A stretch of 64,000 nt of DNA, from assembly GCA_963693085.1 (NCBI GenBank), contig OY856412.1:345646457-345710456 (forward strand), written 5' to 3'. Below, in pieces: positions 23,829 through 34,760 of the stretch. This DNA comes from Alisma plantago-aquatica. Taxonomy: Eukaryota > Streptophyta > Magnoliopsida > Alismatales > Alismataceae. The first letter of the stretch is position 1. Each line of letters opens with the position of its first letter. The translations under genes and the position numbers were made by a program. A model generated the notes under the pieces. The model was not told the origin of the DNA, searched no databases, and saw only the letters and a program-made list of their open reading frames with translations.

Positions 23829-24190
23829 GAAGTGCCTTTTAGTGTCGGTTGTTTAACCCCCTTTGGCATCGGTTTCAGAACGACGCCTATGTGGGCGCCG
23901 CTAAAAGGGTGGACACTTCAGCGTCGGTTAAAAAACCGACGCCTATTTAATATAAAGGTGTCGGTGTTTTATAAAACACCGACGCCAAAAGGATTCCCGC
24001 CACAGAAAACGGCGTCATCTAGGACGCTTTCTGCGTCGGTTATATACTAAACAACCGACGTAGAAAAGTGTCCTAGATGACTCCCATTTCCTGTAGCGCG
24101 AACACTTTTGGCGTCGGTGTTTTATAAAACACCGACGCTGTAAGTCTGTGCTGACGGTTATCGGTAAATAACCGACGCCTATATCTATTT
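23829..24190. repeat. Left subterminal repeats of CACTA E
   Basis: Repeated GCGTCGGT and ACCGACGC, many as inverted pairs such as GTCGGTGTTTTATAAAACAC. These are typical binding sites for the TNPA-type protein at CACTA ends. Confidence 0.85.
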
Positions 24191-24241
24191 TTTTTATATA
24201 AATCTGTTTGCAGGCCTGCTGTGGCTGGTCAGCAGGATGAG

Positions 24242-24273
24242 AACCTGCAGTTCAGTTTTCTGAACTGCAGGTT
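24242..24273. other. Perfect 14-bp hairpin in 3' flank of ORF2
   Basis: AACCTGCAGTTCAG, loop TTTT, then the exact complement. It lies about 170 bases past the ORF2 stop on the minus strand. A decayed copy is at 43355-43384 in CACTA F. It may affect RNA 3'-end formation (inference). Confidence 0.6.
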
Positions 24274-24442
24274 TACGACATCCATTGATATCAGCCTACA
24301 AACAGGCCACAAACCTGCAAAATTAACATAAAAAGATTCACACAAGTAGATACATTCAGACATCAATTCAATTGTCACGTTCACACATATAGAATCATTC
24401 AAATACATGTTTTAACATTCAGAAACATTCATTTACAAAGTA

Positions 24443-27400
24443 TCATTCATCATCACTATCAACATCCCAATTATATCTTACAGTTGCCACTGTTTGTACA
24501 GCTATTGCCCATTCTTCTCTTACTTCATTTAATGATTCCCTCGTATATGGAGCATGTACATTTTTTAAGCGTTTGCCTATAGTGTGGTCAGTTTTAAACA
24601 CCTGCAAAGAGAATGATGTATATATATAAGTAATAATATAAAAATAAGATTGATATATTTCATACTAACTAATGAGACTATATATAATACCTCATGTATG
24701 GTATCGATGTCCAATGCGGCATGTTTGATAATCATCTGCATAAATCGCATCACATAGTATGCGCATGCCCAGCCATTGTCTTGTGTAGCGTGCTATAAAT
24801 TGAAACATACAAATTAATACAACTAAGCACAATTCACATCAATAATATATACATTGGAGTCGGGGAGTCGGGAACTTACTTTTACGTTCTCCCAAGACAA
24901 TGGCTGGTTCTTTTTCCTTGGGACCTTTCCTCCAGCATTTTTGAATGCATCTAAACCCCTACATGTTAATATAACACACTAAGTTGCATAAGTAAATAGT
25001 AATGTAATAAAAGATGTTAACGGATATAAAAAATGAAATATTTCTCACCAGAATAATGCCATTCTCATTACGTGTCCAATTTTAGTGTTTAATGTACTTC
25101 CTGCGGGATCTAGATAATAAACAGTGAACGTCCCGGGGACAATAACTAGTAACTCCCAATGTCTACCACTAGAGGTAAAAAGTTAACAATTAATAACTCA
25201 AAATGCAAAATAATAATGGAATTTTCTTAAGTCCAAATTATAAATAAAGCAAACTTACTTGACATTGAATGGAGCTATTATTATCGTCTTCATTTGATGA
25301 CCAAAAATTGTAAAAGCATCTATACAGTATTGTTGAACACTATCAGGGTCTTTAGCTACCATACTAATCAATGATGGAATAAAAAATCCCACATGATCAT
25401 ATGCAAATTGTTTGCAATGATCTTCGATTAAGTAGCTGCAAAACATATAGATGTATGCATTAATATATAAGAAACTAGATCACCGGATCTTACACAAGGT
25501 ATATGGATGTATAAACAAGATCTCACCTTATCCATGTCTCTATCATTAATGTATTCAACCATTCATACATAAACAGCTCAATAATATCTTGTATAAATAA
25601 AGAGCTGTCGTATGATTGACCTGCATAATCTGCATCTAAAGAAACAATTATAGGGCAAAGTATATTATGTGCCCGTAGACAACATGCCATTCCCCTACAA
25701 GCAGGACCTAACGGGTATTGTAGGTCAGTTGGAACCCAAGTTGGTAATGCGGGAATTGGAGGTGGAGGCCTAGGTGCTCCTGGTGTCTTCTTTTTAACCT
25801 GTATATATAATTTCAGATCAGTTGACATCATATATACACATTAACAGTCTAAATCAATGTAAATTTATCTTACAATTTCAGTCGTGTAGAGGACATCTGC
25901 TTTGGGCCACAATATGACCCCGCTTTCTACGTCACCAAGTGTATCAATATCTGGGTGGGCATATGGCAACGCAACTTCCCTCCAATCGGGTAATACATGT
26001 ATCGGGCTCACACGAATGTAGCCCTGCGGCATTGGACTCCCATGAAACGTTGCCCCAGGAAGGGACTGGTAAGCTTGCGCCTCTGCAACAACATAGTTTT
26101 CCATTCTTAAGCGGCATGGCTTCAATGCCTACAAATTTACGTAAAGAATGTTATACATATATACATATCATCTTGAAAACATATCATCTTGAAAAGACTA
26201 GCTACAATGTCATAAACAATACTTACAGCAGACGTGTTAGGCGATGGGTCTCCAGGATTACTTGCAGTCTGTGCACCAGGAGAAGAGTGGGTCGGCATAG
26301 GCTGATTGGAAGCCTGAGATGTCTGCCACCGCAACAATTCTTCCTTGACCTTCTCAGCAATCACATCGTTGAGCTTCTTAGCAACTATATCCTCGACTCT
26401 CTTATTCTCCTATACATGGATAAAACAAATATTAGCTTTTTATTAATGAAATTCCTTTTGCAGTAACATTATAAAAATAGAATATATATGTTACCTCTTC
26501 TTGAGAAAGTCCCGCTCTGGGTTTGCGCTGGGATGGCCCAAAGAATGCTTTGATGCCCACACCAGCGCCGGCACCTATAACACGTCCAGGATGCTCTGGG
26601 TTACCCAGAGCAACTGTCAATTCATCCCTTGTGCCCTGAGGGATGAACGTGCCTTGTTTTCTCTGCTCGTGCAGCTCCCGCTAATCACCATAAACAAAAA
26701 TTGGTAAGTTAACACCACAAATAATCAATATTCAAATGATTGCTCTAAGAGTTGTATTTTACCATTTTTGCAGCCGCCTCAGCAGTTTCGGGCTTCTTTA
26801 TTTCACCCTTCTTGTTTTTCCTGCCAGCTATCCAGATATCATGGCGAGGGAAGGGTGTGGCTGCAGACTCCTGAGTAGTCGCAGACTCCTGAGTAGCTGC
26901 AGACTCCGCCTGTAGTCTTTGGCGAACGCTTGCATAGCCTTTTGGACCCATAGTATGGTCATGTACATTCAGTTCACGCCTTGCTTTTTGTGCATCACTG
27001 AGGGCCTAGTTAGTATGCACATTTATAATTACGTTAGTAGCACTAAATCTTAATCTTGAATAGGTGAATACAATGTATATTAATTAAAATGGGAGTGACG
27101 CCTAATACCTTGAATTCTTCAGATTTTCTTGAAGCAACAAAATTGTCCCAATCTTCTTTGTCCAAGAAGTTCCATTGTTCAAGGGCTGACTTCTTCTTCT
27201 TATCACCCTGTCTTATGTATTCTCTGTTCAGATTTGTCCTGTAATTCCTAAGCATCTTTCCAGCGCGTTGCATCACACTTTTACGATGCAACATCTCATC
27301 CAATGCAAACAGATTCTGTAAAATATAAATGTTATTAACTAGTACCAAAAATATAATTGCAAATAATAGAATTTGTAATCTACAAAATAGAATTGCAAAT

Positions 27401-27908
27401 AATAATAACTCACGCATAAATCTTTCCATATCAAGTCTTTCTTCGCCTGAGGAACTTTATGCCAATTATCATATTTAACACCACAATGGCTTCGAGTGAC
27501 AACCCCAAGATAGTTTATAAAATTATTGCGGTTCACTCCAATTGCATTCCCTCCATTATCAAACTCCACAACCAATTTGGATCCACTGCCACTCAGCGCA
27601 AGTAACTTTTTCAACAGAGTGATACCCCTTTTCTTGTTAAGTTTTTGTTGCTGCGCATCAAGTTGCTCAATTGCTTCAGTGGGTAGCTGTGCATCATCAA
27701 CCTAAAATTTGACAAAAATAAACACACCGAATTAAGCCAATATAGAAATACAGGATATATGACATAACTAGAAGATAATGAATTTTATAGAAATACGGGA
27801 TATGTTTTTAGAACTTACGTTGGTATCCTCGTCATGCTCGTCATGGACAGCATGCTCATCATGGACTTCATGCTCATCATGGACATCATTCTCATCATGG
27901 TGAGCCAT
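24443..27908 (-). CDS. CACTA ORF2: Transposase_24-Ulp1 protease fusion, 13 exons
   Basis: I reconstruct 13 exons with GT-AG borders: 27819-27908, 27414-27701, 27109-27315, 26763-27005, 26495-26680, 26227-26409, 25874-26128, 25527-25798, 25259-25435, 25049-25168, 24880-24958, 24691-24792 and 24443-24601. The sum is 2361 nt: 786 codons plus stop, with no internal stop. Residues 1-30 form an Asp/His/Glu-rich start (HDEH repeats). About 80-270 resemble Plant transposase (Ptta/En/Spm, Transposase_24), with WNFLDKEDWDNFV and MGPKGYASV. About 480-520 are Pro-rich. About 575-740 form a C48/Ulp1 domain with His637 (HWELL), Asp654 (YYLDPAG), Gln704 and Cys710 (QDNGWAC). The acidic tail ends DSDDE. In the family, the first domain binds transposon ends and Ulp1-type domains cleave SUMO-like proteins; activity here is inferred. 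The ATG is the first in the exon after the hairpin array, and an upstream exon cannot be excluded. Confidence 0.85.
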
Positions 27909-28136
27909 CTGAAAATTTCATTAAAAAGGAAAACATTTAGCATTTGTATCAACTAGAATAAGGAAAACATTTAGCATTTGTATAAACATACATGTCTCTA
28001 AAATTGTGATCTTTTATCAATTAGCAATCCTTCAATGTACAAGTAATATAAAAAACAATGATTGTTCACATTCTAGGCCAACAAACACATTTCATGTCAT
28101 TCTTATATATAATAAATGTGTACCACCTATCCCATC

Positions 28137-28326
28137 CTTGAACACCTAATCTCACTAGTAAGTGTATAATGTGTATTGGGTTTTCAAGAAAATTTCGGCA
28201 GCATTTCCCCGCTGTTCTCTAAGTACATATGTACTTAGAGAACAAACGGGGAAATGCTACCAAAATTTTCTCGAAAACCCAATACACATTATACACTTAC
28301 ATCCTAAGTGAGATTAGGTGTTCAAG
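28137..28326. repeat. 190-bp hairpin, unit 1
   Basis: Arms of about 95 bases, nearly complementary from CTTGAACACCTAATCTCAC to the centre TACATATGTA. Few mismatches. Confidence 0.85.
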
Positions 28327-28585
28327 AACAGTCCCAAACCGGGGACTATCCAAGATTTACTCCTAATGAGTAAATTTTGGACGGGTTTCTAGGCCAACAA
28401 ACACAATAATAGATATCTACAATGAAGCCGGACTCCATACAAACAGTATATAATTTAGTGATTGTTCATTCTAATTTATATCAATGTACAAGTAATATAA
28501 AAAACAATGATTGTTCACATTCTAGGCCAACAAACACATTTCATGTCATTCTTATATATAATAAATGTGTACCACCTATCCCATC

Positions 28586-28775
28586 CTTGAACACCTAATC
28601 TCACTAGTAAGTGTATAATGTGTATTGGGTTTTCAAGAAAATTTCGGCAGCATTTCCCCGCTGTTCTCTAAGTACATATGTACTTAGAGAACAAACGGGG
28701 AAATGCTACTGAAATTTTCTCGAAAACCCAATACACATTATACACTTACATCCTAAGTGAGATTAGGTGTTCAAG
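28586..28775. repeat. 190-bp hairpin, unit 2
   Basis: Second copy; the right arm has the CTACTGAAATTTTC variant, which pairs better with the left arm's AAATTTCGGCAG. Confidence 0.85.
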
Positions 28776-29036
28776 AACAGTCCCAAACCGGGGACTATCC
28801 AAGATTTACTCCTAATGAGCCAATCTTGGACGGGTTTCTAGGCCAACAAACACAATAATAGATATCTACAATGAAGCCGGACTCCATACAAACAGTATAT
28901 AATTTAGTGATTGTTCATTCTAATTTATATCAATGTACAAGTAATATAAAAAACAATGATTGTTCACATTCTAGGCCAACAAACACATTTCATGTCATTC
29001 TTATATATATAATAAATGTGTACCACCTATCCCATC

Positions 29037-29226
29037 CTTGAACACCTAATCTCACTAGTAAGTGTATAATGTGTATTGGGTTTTCAAGAAAATTTCGGCA
29101 GCATTTCCCCGCTGTTCTCTAAGTACATATGTACTTAGAGAACAAACGGGGAAATGCTACCAAAATTTTCTCGAAAACCCAATACACATTATACACTTAC
29201 ATCCTAAGTGAGATTAGGTGTTCAAG
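29037..29226. repeat. 190-bp hairpin, unit 3
   Basis: Third copy, with the unit-1 variants. Confidence 0.85.
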
Positions 29227-29485
29227 AACAGTCCCAAACCGGGGACTATCCAAGATTTACTCCTAATGAGTAAATTTTGGACGGGTTTCTAGGCCAACAA
29301 ACACAATAATAGATATCTACAATGAAGCCGGACTCCATACAAATAGTATATAATGTAGTGATTGTTCATTCTAATTTATATCAATGTACAAGTAATATAA
29401 AAAACAATGATTGTTCACATTCTAGGCCAACAAACACATTTCATGTCATTCTTATATATAATAAATGTGTACCACCTATCCCATC

Positions 29486-29675
29486 CTTGAACACCTAATC
29501 TCACTAGTAAGTGTATAATGTGTATTGGGTTTTCAAGAAAATTTCGGCAGCATTTCCCCGCTGTTCTCTAAGTACATATGTACTTAGAGAACAAACGGGG
29601 AAATGCTACTGAAATTTTCTCGAAAACCCAATACACATTATACACTTACATCCTAAGTGAGATTAGGTGTTCAAG
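29486..29675. repeat. 190-bp hairpin, unit 4
   Basis: Fourth copy, with the unit-2 variants. Confidence 0.85.
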
Positions 29676-29757
29676 AACAGTCCCAAACCGGGGACTATCC
29701 AAGATTTACTCCTAATGAGCCAATCTTGGACGGGTTTCTAGGCCAACAAATACATGT

Positions 29758-30319
29758 GTTGTCATTCTTATATATAATAAATGTCTATAAAGTACAGGCA
29801 ACATGGTTAATCCTAATCAATAGAGCATTATTAAATAATAAATCAAGAAATCAATAGTTTCAAACAAAAGGTCTAGGAATCTTTACTAGACATTATATGT
29901 ATCCCTAATCATCATATTTAACATACTACATTATTATGAACATCCAGATCAGATTAAGATCATACTATGTTATAACCATTGGTTTAATAACCCTATTTCT
30001 GCATGTACATGTTTATCAACTTTAAAACCCTATAATTCATGAAATCATTCTAATTCAATTTAATATGTTGGGATCACATAATTATATAATGACATCAGAA
30101 TATATAGAAGAATCATAATTAACATGATTAACAACATGCTCATCAAACTAGGGTTTTCTTGAATATCATCTAATATTTGTGTACTAGACATTATATTTAT
30201 CCCTAATCATCATATTTAACATACCATTATTATGAACATCCAGATTAGATTAACTCTAATCAAATACATTACATGCATTTTTATCACAACAATTTGATCG
30301 ATGCATAAAAAAGCAGAGC
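29758..30319. other. AT-rich spacer in CACTA E
   Basis: No gene. Contains a short direct repeat: CTAGACATTATATNTATCCC near 29886 and again near 30183, with similar sequence after each. Confidence 0.5.
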
Positions 30320-30720
30320 AGCTAGCAGCGGGAAGACCAACTTTGTCAGAGGGAAGAAGGCAGAGGCTCCGGTGGCTCTGGCTGGAGAAGTAGCAAGCAG
30401 CGACGGTGGTGGAGGAGCAGCTAGCAGCTCCGGTGGCTCTGGCGGTGGTTGCGGCGGCGGGACGACCGTGGAAAAGCACCAGGCGGCACCGAAGAGTCAG
30501 GCGTGGCGGCGGCCTCAGGCGCTTGGAGCAGCAGGGGCAGGCAGCAGGGGCGGGCAGTAGGGGCGGAGGAGAAGGGGGCGCGGAGAAGGAGGAGTGGTGG
30601 TGGAGAAGGGGGTGCCGGAGAAGGGGGCGCCGGAGAAGAAATAGCCGGAGAAATGGCACTGGAGAAGAAATCGCCGGAGAGAAATCGCCGGCAGCAGAGA
30701 AATAGGGTAATTGCTCGCAA
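30320..30720 (-). promoter_or_regulatory. GC-rich purine/pyrimidine-skewed leader of CACTA E
   Basis: Abrupt GC-rich block (CGGCGG, GGAGAAGGGGG runs) between the subterminal repeats and the spacer. CACTA F has an equivalent block at 48370-48700. Open frames on both strands here follow from composition. Likely promoter or 5' leader of the minus-strand transcript (inference). Confidence 0.45.
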
Positions 30721-30769
30721 TGAAACAGAAGAAAGGGGAAGAGTCGGGCGATCGCGGAGTATTAGTTCC

Positions 30770-31200
30770 CATATAGCGTCGGTTGTTTGCATCCACCGAC
30801 GCCTAAACATCTTTAGCGTCGGTTGTTTGCAACAACCGACGTCCAATTGGACGATATTTTCATGAAATTGTTTGGCGGGAACAACCTTCCGCGTCAGTTA
30901 TAAAAGGATAACCGACGCTGAAAGTGACACTTTTTGCGCAAATTTTCATCGCACATAGGCGTCGGTGTATACCTACATGACCGACGCTGACAATGACACT
31001 ATTTTTTTTTTATCTAAATTTGGATTTCGCGGCCGACTTTCAGCGTCAGTTTGTTATAAACCACCGACGCTGAATACAAAGCGGTACCCGTGTCTGGCTG
31101 GTCTTTGAATATAGACGTCGGTTTGCTTAAAAAACCGATGCCTAACATATAAGGCGTCGGTTTTTCTTAATAACCGACGCCCAGAAAAGTGACATTGAAT
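30770..31200. repeat. Right subterminal repeats of CACTA E
   Basis: Multiple GCGTCGGTTG, ACCGACGCC and inverted pairs, ending in the terminal repeat TTTCTGTAGTAGTG. Confidence 0.85.
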
Positions 31201-31221
31201 GCTATTTCTGTAGTAGTGCAT

Positions 31222-31440
31222 GTGCTAAGCAATGAACCTATTGAACTCCAAGGGAGTCAAACTTACCATGAGTCACCTATGAGGGTACGAGATCCCAAGG
31301 TGAGAGAGAGCTTAGGAGTAAAGAATAGAGAAACAAAGGTTTGTTGGAAGCACCATGGAGAGGATGAAGCCACATGTAAGCTGAACATGGACATGGAAAA
31401 GTCTTATCCTGAATTGTTTGGATGTTTGGTGGAATTTTGA
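31222..31440 (+). pseudogene. pol: Chromovirus pol end with chromodomain (element G), 3' piece
   Basis: Continues 23527-23818 after the CACTA insertion. It reads LSNEPIELQ then KVCWKHHGEDEATCKLNMDM and YPELF, matching the chromodomain-like end of plant chromovirus integrases. The usual Trp of the EATWE motif is Cys here. An open frame starting at 31189 runs from the CACTA end into this piece by chance. Confidence 0.8.
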
Positions 31441-31468
31441 GGGGAAAATTCCTATAAGAGGGTAAGTA

Positions 31469-34400
31469 TGTTACAACCCCATTTTTTAGGCTTATATGAT
31501 TTGAAATGCAATTTCTACAAAAAGATGTATGATTATGAAATTGTATGATTTATGTGTAATGAGTGGATTTCTTTGATAATATCTCCTTTAAATGTATGAT
31601 TTCATAGATCCTAATGAGTTAGTGAGTCCAATATGATAAAAAGAAATGAAAAGTTGAAGGAAATCTAATAATGCATAAAAAGGGAAATAAATTAAGATAA
31701 TGATGAGAATCAGTGGGATTCTCTGGAAATTTGTATAATTGATTTATCCTAGATTAGATTTTGAATCCACATGTTTTCTAATGGTAAAAGGAATCCAATT
31801 AAAGAGAATAATAGAGTAAGAGAGAGAACATATGAATAAAATATGCCTTTTAAGTGATAATTTGCATATGAAGAAAAGTCTCTCATACTTTTGAATTGGA
31901 GTCCCAAATTTAGAACACAAGTAGTTTAAGTCATTATGGACTTTCCTCTAAAATTTGGGAACAATTGGACAAAAGAGGATATAGTTATGTAGTTGTTAAG
32001 ATTCCTAAAAGTGAAGAGTTATGTAATATTATAATGTGATTTGTCACATTTGAATTTGGAATGGAATCTAGGCCCCGACCATTTTAGGTGGCATGCACTC
32101 CTGGGGCTCTTAGATTTAGATCAATGATCTACAAATTGTCTCCCAACTCTATCCAAATCAGGAAGGCTGGCCACAGTAGCCCCTTTCCCCTTTCACACCG
32201 GTCTCCCTCTCTAATTCAGATGAGGACATAGAATTGGTGCCATTGGATTCGGGGTGAGAAACTGGACCCAAACATCCCTACAAATCAGTGTCTTGGTAGG
32301 AATTGGGGACTTTCCCCTTAGGGACCGCTAGAGTCAGACTCCATTGAAGGCAAGATTGATAGCCATGCCTATAAATAGGAAAATACTTTCTTTGGGGGAT
32401 CATCGCATGCATTGTGAGACTCTATGGAATCAAACTATCCTTCTTTGTCATTGCAATTTCTCCTAGAGATAGTGGGGCTTCATTTTCCCTTGGTGCCCCC
32501 TCCTGACCTCCATCCAGCTCATGGATAATGACAACCCAACCATGTTTCTTCGCCGCTGATGGGTTAGATGCCTCTAGGGAGCTCAGGTGAAGGTTCCTAC
32601 TGTGCCAGATTGGTCGTAACGTCTCTAGAAGGAGTCAATAGAGGTGTTGACTACTACAGATCGTTGGTAGGCATCAGTGTCTGTGTGGTCCAAGGAAGGA
32701 GATGGGGATAGAGGGAATTGCCTCTCTACCCCAGGCGCGCAAGGCCCAAAGCCTAGCGGTGTATGGGCAAAAGGGTCTTCCAACCTAGGGGAGGTGCCTT
32801 TCTCGCGTGGAGCGGGTTGCCCTCTTGGCCGAAGCCTAATCGCTGAGCCCAGACCACATGGAAGAAAGTAGGATAAAAGCCAATCGTTGACGTGGCTACA
32901 CATAATTGGTCCTCAGGTACTTATCTTAGAATAATTATAGAAATAAATTGGTTACTTAGATAAATACTTATGATAATGAATTTTGATCAGGATAACTCAA
33001 GGAATTCAATAAAAATACAATGGAAGCCTGAATCTACTTACTATTTGGAAAGTAGCTAAATTTGTTACCTTTAATGAATTTACAAATGGAAAACCCTAAT
33101 TTTTATGTTAATGGGATTTGGTAACATTCTTTGGATAAGTTAAGCTAATATTAACCTATCATTAATAAAAATAAATATTAAGATCTAAAAGGATGATCTT
33201 TGTGCTTAATTAACTAATTTAGGGTTTCATATATAAAAAGTGCATTAATGGGCTTAGAAACCTTAGTCTAGGTGATTATGATGTTTAATGAGATAGATTA
33301 TGAAATCCATGAATAAGACAAAGATATGATGTTCTAAAGTCAATTTGAGAATAAAGACTCTTTATGTAGATATGTATATAATTAGGGTTTCATGAGTACA
33401 AAACTTGTTTAGGGTTTGTTGACCTAAAAAGGATAAAGATTTAGAGATTGATCTAAGAAACCTTAATGAATCCTAATGACACTTAGAAACCTTAGAAAGG
33501 TATACCAAGTCAATAAAGAGTTTTTTGGGATGTGATGGTAACAACTAGGTGTTATACACATTTTTAGGATCAAGGGTTGCTTGATTTGGTTGCTTGCCTT
33601 GCTTGATTGGACATCTAGTTGGATTTTGATATCTTTCTTCTGTTGACTGATAATCAGGTATGTGGTTACGCTTATGACTACTCACACTAGTTTCACGGCA
33701 ATTTATGAGGTTTTATTAGTTTCTTGAAATTAACTTCTTGGTTGACTTTTATTTCCTACAACTATAAAGTGTTTATGACTATCACCATAAATATATGTGC
33801 ATAACCAACTGAGATCCTAGTCCTCCTCTGTAGTTTTGAATACTTGTGAGAGATGGATAACCTAGTTATTGGTCTACCCTTGGGGTAGGATCATCAAGTT
33901 ATCTTAAGTTGATGCTTGGTATACCATTGGGTAGGATCATACGACTGTACGACCCTACGTGTTGGTCTACCCTTGGGGTATGACCATGAGGGGCTATTTG
34001 AGTTCTACTATATGAGAAAGGTAGTATCCATGTCCACTATAGGGACAACACATAGGAAAGGATATGTTATGATTGAGTAGTTATGTTTAATATGTAAAGT
34101 TTGATCTGTTAGGTAATAATTTGGTTGTAGTATGTTGTTACAAATAGATGCAAGCTACTAGTTCCCCCACATACCAGTATAATTCATTATATTGACCACC
34201 TTTTTGTTTGTTTGCGTTTTTGGTTTATCAAAAAGTGGATAATCCTTTAAAGTGACATTGAATGAATAAAGAAAAATAATGATTGGAGTATTGTAGATAT
34301 ATAGTTTCTTATCTGGGGTAAAGTTCCTCAAATCCTTTATTTTCAATGTATGTGAAAACAATTTTTTTATCCTATTTTAAGCTTAGTTGTGGTAGAATTT

Positions 34401-34511
34401 AATAATCATTTCTTATTATTTGCAAAACCATGTCAATCCTGTTTTGGGATAATGACTCTAGCTTCTTGGTCATCCTTAATTGGGGGGTTACCGAGGGGTG
34501 GGGTCGTTACA
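31469..34511 (+). repeat. 3' LTR of chromovirus element G
   Basis: About 3.04 kb from TGTTACAACCCC, 28 bases after the pol end, to GGGGTCGTTACA. The ends are partly inverted copies of each other. The right target duplication candidate is CCTTT at 34512. The sequence after it is the protease of element H, so G probably inserted in H. A 42-bp stretch at 32557-32598 recurs inverted in the patchwork insertion near 57993. Confidence 0.75.
32370..32377 (+). promoter_or_regulatory. TATA box of G LTR
   Basis: TATAAATA in the context GCCATGCCTATAAATAGG, about 900 bp into the LTR. A good plant TATA match that would define the U3/R border. Confidence 0.5.
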
Positions 34512-34760
34512 CCTTTTATTTGCCTATCATTACCAAAACATCATCCACTCTTCCCCTAGGGAATTTTATGGAACGGTCCACCAATTGGAGAGTGCAATGT
34601 CTCGTCTTCAACTTGCCCAATCCCATCTCCAAAGAGACATTTTATGGCATCAAATTTATAATAGACCCCAAATCAAGTAAGGATCTATCTATGCGATATC
34701 CCCCTATGTAACTGGGTGTGAGTGTGGCTCATGGGTCTTTCCTCCTCATAGGAAGTGAGT
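34512..34760 (-). pseudogene. Athila/Tat-type retropepsin fragment (element H)
   Basis: On the minus strand the frame reads LLDLGSIINLMP, matching the active-site region of aspartic proteases in Athila/Tat retroelements (DLG in place of DTG), then LQLVDRSIKFPRG and DDVLV. In-frame stops are present and it is truncated on the left by the G LTR. Confidence 0.7.

Larger units (their letters stand above)
28041..29757. repeat. Tandem array of ~449-bp units with internal hairpins
   Basis: Units start at 28041, 28490, 28939 and 29390 (periods 449, 449, 451); the fourth is incomplete. Units 1 and 3 share variants, as do 2 and 4 (for example AAATGCTACC versus AAATGCTACTG), so the array probably grew as a dimer. 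It lies just upstream of ORF2, in the promoter or leader. Confidence 0.9.
23819..31218 (-). mobile_element. CACTA (En/Spm) transposon E
   Basis: A 7400-bp element with terminal inverted repeats CACTACTATAGAAGTGCC (left) and CACTACTACAGAAATAGC (right, inverted). Flanked by perfect 3-bp duplications CAT (23816-23818, 31219-31221). Subterminal regions are packed with GCGTCGGT repeats. One gene lies on the minus strand (ORF2, Transposase_24-Ulp1), with a hairpin tandem array and a GC-rich leader upstream. No TNPD/Transposase_21 gene is present, so transposition would need TNPD from elsewhere. It sits in the pol of element G. Confidence 0.95.

Noticed and set aside
28137..29675. Repeated inverted units as a possible CRISPR-like array
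   Set aside because: Units are about 449 bp with long hairpins inside a plant transposon. There are no short repeats with unique spacers.
30372..30865. Several overlapping open frames of 60-140 codons on both strands
   Set aside because: GC-rich, purine-skewed DNA in the CACTA leader. All frames are open together, and the products are low-complexity Gly/Arg or Pro/Ser/Leu runs.
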